Shown piece by piece: positions 26,424 through 33,148 of a stretch of DNA of 64,000 nt (position 1 is the stretch's first letter; every line of letters starts with the position of its first letter). Source of the DNA: an uncultured Desulfovibrio sp. (lineage in GTDB: Bacteria; Desulfobacterota; Desulfovibrionia; Desulfovibrionales; Desulfovibrionaceae); assembly GCA_900546145.1 (NCBI GenBank), contig URBN01000002.1:62001-126000 (forward strand), given 5' to 3'. The notes below the pieces were generated by a model. The model was not told the DNA's origin, did no database searches, and saw only the letters and a program-made list of their open reading frames with translations. Position numbers and translations under genes: made by a program.

Positions 26424-27425
26424 CTATTCACTGCGCAGGTGCCTCTGCATGAGCTGGAGGGCTGCGTCGGAGGGTGTCAGTTTTCCGTTCAGTATGTCGC
26501 AGACTGCGTCGGTGATGGGAACGCTGACATGCAGTTTCAGGGCAAGCTCATGCACGGCGAAGGCTGTTTTGACGCCCTCGGTGACCATACCGATTTCTTT
26601 TGTCACCTGTTCAAGCGAGCGTCCCTGCCCGAGACCGAGGCCCACCTGCCTGTTGCGGGAGAGATCGCCGGTGGTGGTGAGGACAAGATCGCCGAGGCCG
26701 GACAGACCCATAAATGTCTGCGGCAGAGCCCCCATTGCAGTACCGAGGCGGCTTATTTCTGCGAGTCCTCGTGTTACCAGCGCGGCGCGTCCGTTGCTGC
26801 CTATGCCGAGTCCGTCACAAAGCCCGGCTGCTATGGCAACGATATTTTTGACAGCTCCGCCGATTTCAACGCCCAGAACATCTGCGGAGGCGTAGCAGCG
26901 GAAGAATGTGCAGGAAAGAGCCCTCTGCACTGTTTCAACAACCTTCGCATGCCTGCTTGCTATGACAACGGCCGTAGGTCTGTTGTGCATGACTTCTCTG
27001 GCGAAGGACGGACCTGACAGAACGGCATATACAACGTCCCTGTCAGCAAGAATTTCAGGAATGAAGGATGAGCCCGTGCGGAGGGTAGAGAGCTCGATGC
27101 CTTTGGCAACGTTGATGATAACGGCCCCTTTTGCAAACCGATCCCTGTTGGCAGTGAGAAAGGCCCGCTGCATCTGGCAGGGAATAGCCAGTATGACGAA
27201 GGGCGCCGAGAGAACATCTGGATCGACGCTGGCCCTGACTGCGGGATGAATGGCGCAGCCGGAGAGGTAGGCAGGATTTTCGTGTCTCGTGTTGATGGCG
27301 TCGCAGACGGTGGCATTGCGCAGATAGAGTGTGACGTCATGTCCATTGGATGCGGCAAGATGAGCGAGGGTCGTGCCCCAGCTGCCGCCGCCGGCGACAC
27401 AGAAGGAGAGCGTGTCATTACCCAC
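26424..27425 (-). CDS. gpsA: Glycerol-3-phosphate dehydrogenase (NAD(P)+)
   Basis: 333 residues from a GTG start. Makes sn-glycerol-3-phosphate from dihydroxyacetone phosphate for phospholipid synthesis. The Rossmann motif VAGGGSWGTTLA (about 10-21), NVAKGIEL, VLSGPSFAREV and the catalytic-lysine region GGAVKNIVAIAAGLCDGLG are all present. Reading to 27530 would add 35 residues unlike the family; AAAGGAG lies 7 bases before GTG 27425, which matches the usual GpsA N-terminus. Monocistronic; no strong terminator follows it. Confidence 0.94.
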   Translation of the reverse strand: MGNDTLSFCVAGGGSWGTTLAHLAASNGHDVTLYLRNATVCDAINTRHENPAYLSGCAIHPAVRASVDPDVLSAPFVILAIPCQMQRAFLTANRDRFAKGAVIINVAKGIELSTLRTGSSFIPEILADRDVVYAVLSGPSFAREVMHNRPTAVVIASRHAKVVETVQRALSCTFFRCYASADVLGVEIGGAVKNIVAIAAGLCDGLGIGSNGRAALVTRGLAEISRLGTAMGALPQTFMGLSGLGDLVLTTTGDLSRNRQVGLGLGQGRSLEQVTKEIGMVTEGVKTAFAVHELALKLHVSVPITDAVCDILNGKLTPSDAALQLMQRHLRSE

Positions 27426-27535
27426 GGAAGGGCTCCTTTGCTTTGAGGATGCACAGAAAAGGCTGATGTTCTGAGAGTATAGCTGTGCCGGCACCCGCGC
27501 AAGAGAGGTTTTTCTTTGCCCCAGTCCCATGGAGA

Positions 27536-27574
27536 CAAAAAGAGCCCGGCCGCGATTTTTACGCAGGCCGGGCC
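27536..27574 (-). terminator. Rho-independent terminator of trmI
   Basis: Stem GCCCGGCC (27544-27551) and GGCCGGGC (27566-27573), loop 14, with five A on the plus strand just before (27537-27541), that is a T run on the minus strand. It starts about 14 bases after the trmI stop. Confidence 0.85.
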
Positions 27575-27587
27575 TTAAAAAAGAAAG

Positions 27588-28493
27588 TTATTCTTCAAGT
27601 CCGCTTTCGTCGCGTTCATCTCCGCAGGATTCCTCATCCTGAAGACCAGCCTCCGCGAGGCGTTTCTGAAGGGCTGCTTCCTGTTTGCGTTCTCTTGTTC
27701 CCTTGGGTTTCAGAGCGTCAAACTCAGCGTTGTGCTTCTGATGGCGGCAGAAAACAAGGAAGCCGGTGTGGGCTATCATGCGGTCAGCCGGGCGCAGCCT
27801 GTCAGCCAGCGGCTTCCAATTCCTCAGCAGCAGTTCCTGCACTTCGATATCCCCGAAGGGGCCCTTTTCAAGGCTTTTGAGGAGTTCGGCTACCTGAACG
27901 ACGGTTGGCAGAAGGAACCCGAAAACCGCTCCGGGGCGTACGGCGTCAAGTGCCTGTTCCAGGCATTCCCACGGCGTGCGCATATCGAGAAAAAGAGCAT
28001 CGGCGTTTTTGACGCAGAAGCCGTTCCTGGCGTCCTGCACGTGTATTTCGACGTTGTCGCCGAGGCCGGCCCATTCCAGATTCCGGCGGGCGAGTTTGGC
28101 GAATTCTTCTCTGGCCTCGTGACTGACGACACGGCCCGTAGGACCGCAGAACCAGGAGAGTCCTGTAGTCAGGGCCCCGGACCCGCAGCCTGCCTCGCAT
28201 ATGACTCTGCCTGGGCCCGCCCCGAGCCGCATGCAGATATAGGCGATATCCTTGGGGTAAATAATCTGGGTCTGCCGTTTGACGCCCTTGAGCCTGTCCT
28301 GCAGCGTGGCTTCCATTACCTGTATGGGTTTTCCCATACTGGTCATGACCGTGTCACCGAAATCGGCCTGGGCTATGTCGCGGCTGAAAAGAATGCCGTC
28401 CTTGCTGTGCCAGTCCTCGTCCTCGGTAAGGCGTTTGAGGTAGCGTTTGCCTTTAGGCGTCATATAAATCACGAGTGAGCCGTAAGGAATCAT
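27588..28493 (-). CDS. trmI: tRNA (adenine-N1)-methyltransferase, TrmI family
   Basis: 301 residues. TrmI methylates adenine 58 in the T loop of tRNA. An N-terminal small beta domain (MIPYGSLVIYMTPKGKRYL) precedes an SAM-dependent Rossmann methyltransferase with IYPKDIAYICMRLGAGPG, motif I EAGCGSGALTTGLSW (about 101-115), VSHEAREEFAKLA and LFLDMRTPWE. The C-terminal 45 residues are charged and low in order (about 257-301), longer than usual. GGGAG precedes the ATG 28493. Separate transcription unit between gpsA and dsrC. Confidence 0.9.
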   Translation of the reverse strand: MIPYGSLVIYMTPKGKRYLKRLTEDEDWHSKDGILFSRDIAQADFGDTVMTSMGKPIQVMEATLQDRLKGVKRQTQIIYPKDIAYICMRLGAGPGRVICEAGCGSGALTTGLSWFCGPTGRVVSHEAREEFAKLARRNLEWAGLGDNVEIHVQDARNGFCVKNADALFLDMRTPWECLEQALDAVRPGAVFGFLLPTVVQVAELLKSLEKGPFGDIEVQELLLRNWKPLADRLRPADRMIAHTGFLVFCRHQKHNAEFDALKPKGTRERKQEAALQKRLAEAGLQDEESCGDERDESGLEE

Positions 28494-28605
28494 GAAAGCT
28501 CCCGTGGCGCTGTCCTCGGAAGCGGGGACGCACCGGTCTGAATTTATTGGAATGGCCCTTCTGTCCGATCAGGATTCCGGTGTCAGGCGGCAGCTGCAAA
28601 AAGGC

Positions 28606-28639
28606 AAAAAAAAAAGACGGGGTTTCCCCCGTCTTTTTT
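28606..28639 (-). terminator. Rho-independent terminator of dsrC
   Basis: Stem AAAAAGACGGGG (28611-28622) and CCCCGTCTTTTT (28627-28638), loop TTTC, with long A and T tracts on both sides; a strong intrinsic terminator, likely bidirectional in form. Confidence 0.92.
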
Positions 28640-28654
28640 ACGAATAGCTGCAGA

Positions 28655-28972
28655 CTACACACATCCGGTAGGCTTAGGAAGACCAGCCATTTTGCAGGCT
28701 CCCTTGCCAGGTCCGGAGGGGAAGAGTTCGTAAACTTCCTTCAGTTTGTAGCCGGTATTCTTGGAAAGAATACGAACCATGGGGGCAATGCCGTTCTTTT
28801 TGTAGTAATCCTGCAGGAAGTCAAGAATCTTCTGATGGTCGGGAGTGAGCTCCTTGATGCCTTCGGACTCTTTGACGTACTCCAGCCATTCAGGGCACCA
28901 TTCTTCAAAGTGAAGAAGGAATCCATCCTCGTCCACTTCAAAGGTTTTGCCTTTGAACTGTACTTCAGCCAT
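28655..28972 (-). CDS. dsrC: Sulfite reductase-associated protein DsrC
   Basis: 105 residues, the usual length. DsrC is the physiological partner of dissimilatory sulfite reductase DsrAB; it carries sulfite-derived sulfur as a trisulfide between two cysteines of its flexible C-terminal arm. Both are present: C93 (GKGACKMAGL) and the penultimate C104 (PTGCV), eleven residues apart. Other family blocks: FEVDEDGFLL and EEWCPEWLEYV. AAGGAGG precedes the ATG. It is monocistronic with a strong terminator and a structured leader, as expected of a very highly expressed gene; dsrAB is not in the window. Confidence 0.97.
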   Translation of the reverse strand: MAEVQFKGKTFEVDEDGFLLHFEEWCPEWLEYVKESEGIKELTPDHQKILDFLQDYYKKNGIAPMVRILSKNTGYKLKEVYELFPSGPGKGACKMAGLPKPTGCV

Positions 28973-28999
28973 GTGTGTCCTCCTTGGACTTCATGAGAG

Positions 29000-29048
29000 C
29001 AATCAGGCGATATGACCTGATTGTTAGCCGGTAATCCAACGAACCGGC
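29000..29048 (-). other. Two adjacent stem-loops in the dsrC leader
   Basis: Perfect stem CAATCAGG (29000-29007) with CCTGATTG (29016-29023), and just upstream in the transcript GCCGGT (29027-29032) with ACCGGC (29043-29048). Both would form in the 5' untranslated region shortly before the dsrC ribosome binding site. They lack T runs, so an mRNA-stability or translational role is more likely than termination. Confidence 0.45.
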
Positions 29049-29099
29049 GAGATATCTTGAAATTCGGATATTGGAACTTCGAGAATTTCTACTGAAAAG

Positions 29100-29128
29100 A
29101 TATTGCCATAAAAGCAGTGTTCTGGCAA
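29100..29128 (-). promoter_or_regulatory. Candidate sigma-70 promoter of dsrC
   Basis: On the minus strand TTGCCA (plus 29123-29128) and CAATAT (plus 29100-29105) are separated by 17 bases, the ideal spacing. The start of transcription would lie about 120 bases upstream of the dsrC ATG, leaving room for the two leader hairpins. Confidence 0.5.
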
Positions 29129-29159
29129 GCACCCAGATTTCAAAAATCGGATGGTAGCC

Positions 29160-29828
29160 TTAGTCCTTGGCCCCCCCGGTCACGGACCATTCGATGACTT
29201 TGGCTCTGCCGGCAAGAGCGTCGTGCAGAGTGTTTTCCCCCTGCTTGCTTTCCGGTGTGCGCAGACGGAAGTAGATATGACGCAGGCCGTTGTCGAGGTA
29301 GGAAGTCATGACGGAAATGATACGGGCGTTATTTTCACGGAGGGCCTCGAAAATGGGGGCCAGAGAGCCTGGCGTGTTCGGAGCCTCCACTGTCACGTCG
29401 ATACCATCAATGCGTGCGCCACTGATGGTGACGAAGACTTTGAAGATATCCTGATCGGTGATGATGCCGATCAGCACACCGTCATCGTCCACAACGGGCA
29501 GGCCTCCGATTTTTTTATCCAGCATGAGCAGTGCTGCCGTAGCAACCGTATCAGTGCTTTTGACGGTGACGGGCTTCGGAGTCATGATGTCCTTGGCCTT
29601 GACTTCTGCCAGAAGGTACTGGACTTCATGGATTTCGAGGGAAGTAGCCTTGGAAGGAGATGCGCTTTTCACATCTCTGTCGGAAATAATGCCGACGACC
29701 TTCCTGTTTTCATCGATAACCGGAAGACGATGAAAGGAATTTGTCTTCATCAGCTTCTGACACTTGGAGAGCGAGGTAGTGGGTGACACAGCAATGGGAT
29801 CATGTGTCATCCAGTTGGAAATCAGCAT
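29160..29828 (-). CDS. CBS-CBS-ACT domain protein
   Basis: 222 residues from MLISNWMTHDP. Two CBS repeats (about 1-60 and 75-135: VMTHDP-like WMTHDPIAVSP and DIMTPKPVTV, each ending in GIISDRDV or GIITDQDIF) followed by an ACT-like domain (about 145-205: DVTVEAPNTPGSLAPIFEALRENNARIISV). Such proteins sense adenine nucleotides and an amino acid or other ligand; the target is unknown. The frame is open further upstream, but AAGGAGG lies 5 bases before the ATG 29828. Divergent from the larC-like gene. Confidence 0.85.
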   Translation of the reverse strand: MLISNWMTHDPIAVSPTTSLSKCQKLMKTNSFHRLPVIDENRKVVGIISDRDVKSASPSKATSLEIHEVQYLLAEVKAKDIMTPKPVTVKSTDTVATAALLMLDKKIGGLPVVDDDGVLIGIITDQDIFKVFVTISGARIDGIDVTVEAPNTPGSLAPIFEALRENNARIISVMTSYLDNGLRHIYFRLRTPESKQGENTLHDALAGRAKVIEWSVTGGAKD

Positions 29829-29837
29829 ATCTCCTCC

Positions 29838-29864
29838 TTGGTGAACTTCAGAGTACAATATAAT
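29838..29864 (+). promoter_or_regulatory. Candidate promoter of the larC-like gene
   Basis: A perfect -10 hexamer TATAAT is at 29859-29864. The best -35-like hexamer is TTGGTG (29838-29843) with a short 15-base spacing, so only the -10 is persuasive. It lies between the divergent CBS-ACT and larC-like genes. Confidence 0.4.
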
Positions 29865-29878
29865 ATCCTGCGCAGGAT
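29865..29878. promoter_or_regulatory. Perfect palindrome downstream of the larC-like -10
   Basis: ATCCTGCGCAGGAT is a 14-bp perfect palindrome directly after the TATAAT at 29859-29864, the position of a repressor operator for the larC-like gene. I do not recognise the cognate regulator. Confidence 0.4.
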
Positions 29879-29925
29879 GTGCAAGTTTTTGGCGCGCGGA
29901 TTGACTGATCACACAGGAGAAAAAC

Positions 29926-31029
29926 GTGAAACTGTTTCTGCAGACGAAAAGCGGAGCGGACGGTCTGGCCATGATAGGCGCCATGGCTGAGCTTGGTCTG
30001 GATATGGCGGCGCTGGCAGACGTTCTCGCCTCTTCTGGCCTGCCCTGCCACATTGAAACGCAAAAAGTCACGAGGAGAGGTCTGCAGGGAACCGCTGTTG
30101 GCATATGGCCCAGCTCCATGAAGGTTATGGATTTTCAGACCTCGCGGAATATTTTTGAGCGGGCCCCGGTGAAGGAGTCCGTCCGGAGGGGAGCTATGGG
30201 AAGCCTGGACCTTCTTCACGGCGTTTTCAGAGGCGGTTCACTGCCTTCCGAAACAGTGGCTGTCCTCCTTTGCGTTTCCTTCGGGGCAGCTGAACTTGGA
30301 AAGGACGGCTGTCTGGCCGGGCTTTTGCCATGGAGCCTTTCCGGAGAAGGCGTTGAACAGGGTGCGGCGGAGATCCTCTGCGGCAGGCCTGTGTCTCTCG
30401 TCAGGGAGGAAGCCCGTGTGAGTGCTGCGGGTGCTGCTCTCTGGGCCACGCTGTTTTCGCAGGCAGATCTGGGCCTGAGCTCCGTGTCCTGCAGGGCAAA
30501 AGGCACCGGCTTCGGAACAGGCTCCGATGCCTGTGTGGAAATGATGCTTCTTGATGAAGATGGGGACAGATCCCAGAGGGAAGGCGGGGAGGAGGAAGTT
30601 CTCCAGCTTGAGACGCATATTGATCACCTGACCGGGGAGGAAATAGGCTGCGCCATAGATGTGCTTTCGCATACGCCGGGCGTTCTGGATACGGCCTGGT
30701 TTTCCGGCATTGGGAAAAAGAACAGACCCCTGGGGCTTCTCAGGGTGCTCTGTTACCCCCGGGATGAGGAGCGGGTCGGCAAGGCGCTTTTTCGGCAGAC
30801 ACACACACTTGGGTACCGAAAGGCCCGTCTGCAGCGGACCGTGCTTCCGAGGCATCTAGGCAAAGCCTCTGCTGGTGGGAACCGCGAAGTCGCCGCAAAA
30901 TATTATGAAGTGGATGGCGTTACCTACGTGCGTCCCGAAAGCGATGCGCTCAGAAAGGCCGCGGAAGAGGCCGGCCTCGGCCTTCCAGCCATGCGTTTTG
31001 CCAGCGTGCCCACAACAAGGGAAGAATGA
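29926..31029 (+). CDS. LarC-like (DUF111) nickel-pincer cofactor biosynthesis protein, divergent
   Basis: 367 residues from GTG 29926, with CAGGAG 6 bases upstream. LarC inserts nickel into the pyridinium bis-thiocarboxylate cofactor of lactate racemase-type enzymes. The C-terminal half is clearly of the family: LETHIDHLTGEEIGCAIDVL, FSGIGKKNRPLGLLRVLC and a final PESDALRKAAEEAGL block. The N-terminus is unusual: the common start with a D-x-F-S-G-x-S-G-D-M block is replaced by FLQTKSGADGLAMIGAM, and no His-rich segment is seen. No larB, larE or larA is nearby. Function may therefore differ from canonical LarC. Confidence 0.75.
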   Translation: MKLFLQTKSGADGLAMIGAMAELGLDMAALADVLASSGLPCHIETQKVTRRGLQGTAVGIWPSSMKVMDFQTSRNIFERAPVKESVRRGAMGSLDLLHGVFRGGSLPSETVAVLLCVSFGAAELGKDGCLAGLLPWSLSGEGVEQGAAEILCGRPVSLVREEARVSAAGAALWATLFSQADLGLSSVSCRAKGTGFGTGSDACVEMMLLDEDGDRSQREGGEEEVLQLETHIDHLTGEEIGCAIDVLSHTPGVLDTAWFSGIGKKNRPLGLLRVLCYPRDEERVGKALFRQTHTLGYRKARLQRTVLPRHLGKASAGGNREVAAKYYEVDGVTYVRPESDALRKAAEEAGLGLPAMRFASVPTTREE

Positions 31030-31111
31030 GAGAGGAATGCGCGTCCGGAAAAGAAAAGGCGGCAGTTCCCTTGCAGAACCGCCGCCTGATTATGTTTTCA
31101 GGACGGAAATC

Positions 31112-32317
31112 TTATTCGCCGCATTTGGCCTTGAGAGCCTTGGCGAGGCTGGCACCGAGCTCATAGGCTTTCTTGAGGCCCTCGTGGCCAGGGCGCCAGT
31201 TCACGCGCACGGGTTCGCAGGGCAGTTCGATCTTCATGTCGGCCAGGAACTGCTGAAGCACCTTGGGGGATTCGCCGGACCAGCCGTAGGAACCAAAAGC
31301 GCCGCCCACGAGGATTTTGGGACGGAGGCCCTTGATGTAGGTCAGAGCGCTCATGACGTAGGGCAGGACCGTGTTGTTGTGAGTCGGAGAGCCGACAACG
31401 AGGCAGCTGGCTTCAGAAAGGGCGGTCATGATGGCGCTGTGATGATTGGCCTTACAGGACATGACAGTGGCGGGAACGCCGTTGTCCTCGAAGCCGGAGC
31501 AGACGGCATAGGCCATCTGTTCGGTGGAGTGCCACATGGTGTCGTAGATGATGACAGCGCGCTTGCGGGGCTTCTGTTCGGCCATGGTCTCGTAGAGATC
31601 AATGATTTCTTTGACTCTCTCGTTGCGGGAGATCAGACCGTGGTCAGGGGCGATCATGTCGATGTCTAGGGATCTGACAACGGGCAGCGTCTTCAGAACC
31701 TGGGGAGAATAGGGCAGGACGATGTTGAAGTAATATTCCTTCGCTCGGCGGATAAAATCACCATGTTCGTGCTCGTCGACGAAGCGTTCGGTGCCGGCGA
31801 TGTTCTGGCCGAAAGCGTCCTGGGAGAAAAGAATTTTGGCTTCAGGGCAGTAGGTCACCATGCTGTCAGGCCAGTGCAGCATGCGGGTTTCCTGGAAGAC
31901 CAGTGTGTGCTTGCCAATGGAGATCTTGTCTCCACTTTTTACAGCCTGCACGGGCCAGTCTTTCATCTTGTCGCCGTAGTAGCCGGCCATGGACTTGAGG
32001 GCCATGGTGGAGCAGAAAATCTTTTCCGGCTTGCAGGCGCTGATGACTTCACAGAGAGAGCCTTCGTGGTCGAGTTCCATGTGGTTGATGACCAGGTAGT
32101 CGACCTGTTCGGGCTTAATGACGTGGCCGAGGCGGCAGAGAAGCGTGCCGGCCTTCCCGGGAGCTACGGTATCAATAAGGGTGTTTTTTTCATCCTTGAT
32201 AAAATAGGCGTTGTACGTGGTGCCTTCCGGGCTCTTGGAATAGCCGTGGAAGTCGTAATGGTCGTAGTCGACGCATCCGACCCAGTAGATATCTTTAAGA
32301 ATTTCGACAGCGTTCAT
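31112..32317 (-). CDS. roo: Rubredoxin:oxygen oxidoreductase (flavodiiron protein)
   Basis: 401 residues from MNAVEILKD. Reduces O2 to water with electrons from rubredoxin, protecting the anaerobe. The N-terminal beta-lactamase-like domain carries the diiron ligands H79-x-E81-x-D83-H84 (NHMELDHEG), then MLHWPDSM, SQDAFG and APDHGLI providing the rest. The C-terminal flavodoxin domain (about 250-401) has the FMN loop YDTMWHSTEQMA and VGSPTHNN. A longer frame reaches 32344, but GGAGGG sits 5 bases before ATG 32317. Third gene of dfx-rub-roo, immediately after a terminator-like hairpin. Confidence 0.96.
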   Translation of the reverse strand: MNAVEILKDIYWVGCVDYDHYDFHGYSKSPEGTTYNAYFIKDEKNTLIDTVAPGKAGTLLCRLGHVIKPEQVDYLVINHMELDHEGSLCEVISACKPEKIFCSTMALKSMAGYYGDKMKDWPVQAVKSGDKISIGKHTLVFQETRMLHWPDSMVTYCPEAKILFSQDAFGQNIAGTERFVDEHEHGDFIRRAKEYYFNIVLPYSPQVLKTLPVVRSLDIDMIAPDHGLISRNERVKEIIDLYETMAEQKPRKRAVIIYDTMWHSTEQMAYAVCSGFEDNGVPATVMSCKANHHSAIMTALSEASCLVVGSPTHNNTVLPYVMSALTYIKGLRPKILVGGAFGSYGWSGESPKVLQQFLADMKIELPCEPVRVNWRPGHEGLKKAYELGASLAKALKAKCGE

Positions 32318-32351
32318 AAACCCTCCGCGGTTCTGTTCGCGCAAATAAACG

Positions 32352-32385
32352 CAAAAACCGCCGGCGTGTTAAGGCCGGCGGTTTA
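32352..32385 (-). terminator. Terminator-like hairpin between rub and roo
   Basis: A 10-bp stem AACCGCCGGC (32356-32365) and GCCGGCGGTT (32374-32383) with five T on the minus strand following. It lies 14 bases after the rubredoxin stop and only about 35 bases before the roo start, so roo must be reached by read-through or by a promoter inside rub. Confidence 0.75.
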
Positions 32386-32398
32386 TAATCGTAAATGA

Positions 32399-32542
32399 CT
32401 AGTCCTCAACCTTGGTGAATTCGTCCTTGCCGGCGCCGCAGACAGGGCAGACCCAGTCATCAGGCAGCTTGTCGAAAGGAACGTTGTCGTTTTCGGCAGG
32501 ATCATAAACGTAACCGCAGACGCTGCATTCGTATTTATCCAT
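32399..32542 (-). CDS. rub: Rubredoxin
   Basis: 47 residues, translated by eye because the gene is very short. Both iron-binding pairs are present: C6-x2-C9 (YECSVCGYVYDP) and C32-x2-C35 (DWVCPVCGAGKDEF). Length and aromatic residues are those of a classic type I rubredoxin. GAGGAG lies 6 bases before the ATG. Shuttles electrons to Roo and to desulfoferrodoxin; located between their genes on the same strand, 102 bases after dfx. Confidence 0.97.
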   Translation of the reverse strand: MDKYECSVCGYVYDPAENDNVPFDKLPDDWVCPVCGAGKDEFTKVED

Positions 32543-32644
32543 AATTGACTCCTCATGAGGTTTCCGGAAGCCAGAGAAGGCAGCCGGGAAAAAAGTTGAG
32601 ATATATCAGCCGATCGGGGAAAGCTGCTTCAGCAGTCTGAAAGG

Positions 32645-33025
32645 CTAGTTTTCGCTTTTCCAGTGTCCGTGCAGATTGCAGTAAGCCCTGGCGGTTACCT
32701 TGCCGGCATCAGTCATGAAGACGGCCTCGGGCTTGTCACCGGGCTGCAGGAAACAGGTCAGGCTCTGGTTGCCGGCGATGAGTTCAATCCACTGGATGTA
32801 GTGTTTTTCTTCCATGGGATGGGCAACAGAACCCACGGAGACTTTATATCCGCCGTCGATCTTGGTGATGACGGGAACATGCTTCTCAAGAGCACCGTCA
32901 GTGGCGCCTTCTTTCATGAGCTTCATGGGTTCGCCGCAACAGGTAGGAACGCACTGCCCGGCCTGATAGATTTCAATAATGTTGCCGCAACGGTTGCATT
33001 TGTAGATTTCTAATTTCTGGGGCAC
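32645..33025 (-). CDS. dfx: Desulfoferrodoxin (superoxide reductase)
   Basis: 126 residues. Reduces superoxide to peroxide. The N-terminal desulforedoxin-like iron centre has C10, C13, C29 and C30 (YKCNRCG, PTCCGEP). The catalytic centre II ligands H49, H69, H75, C116 and H119 are all in place, with E47-K48 before H49 as in the D. vulgaris enzyme. The first gene of the dfx-rub-roo group. GGAGGA precedes the ATG 33025. Also called rbo. Confidence 0.97.
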   Translation of the reverse strand: MPQKLEIYKCNRCGNIIEIYQAGQCVPTCCGEPMKLMKEGATDGALEKHVPVITKIDGGYKVSVGSVAHPMEEKHYIQWIELIAGNQSLTCFLQPGDKPEAVFMTDAGKVTARAYCNLHGHWKSEN

Positions 33026-33125
33026 GGTTTCATCCTCCGGAAATGTGTTCAGAAACCCCGGCGGATTCCGTCGGGTTCAATATTTGTATAGACTGATCCC
33101 AAGAAAGTAAAGGCTTTTAGAGAAC

Positions 33126-33148
33126 TTATTGATAATTTTTCTCAATAA
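33126..33148. promoter_or_regulatory. Inverted repeat upstream of dfx
   Basis: TTATTGA (33126-33132) and TCAATAA (33142-33148) flank a 9-base AT-rich spacer. The left part includes TGATAAT, half of a Fur-type box, but the right half matches poorly. It overlaps the stop codon of the upstream gene and lies about 100 bases before dfx. Either an operator or a weak hairpin. Confidence 0.35.

Noticed and set aside
26195..26431. A 78-codon minus-strand frame downstream of gpsA
   Set aside because: Low-complexity polar sequence without a ribosome binding site, overlapping the end of gpsA; no family resemblance.
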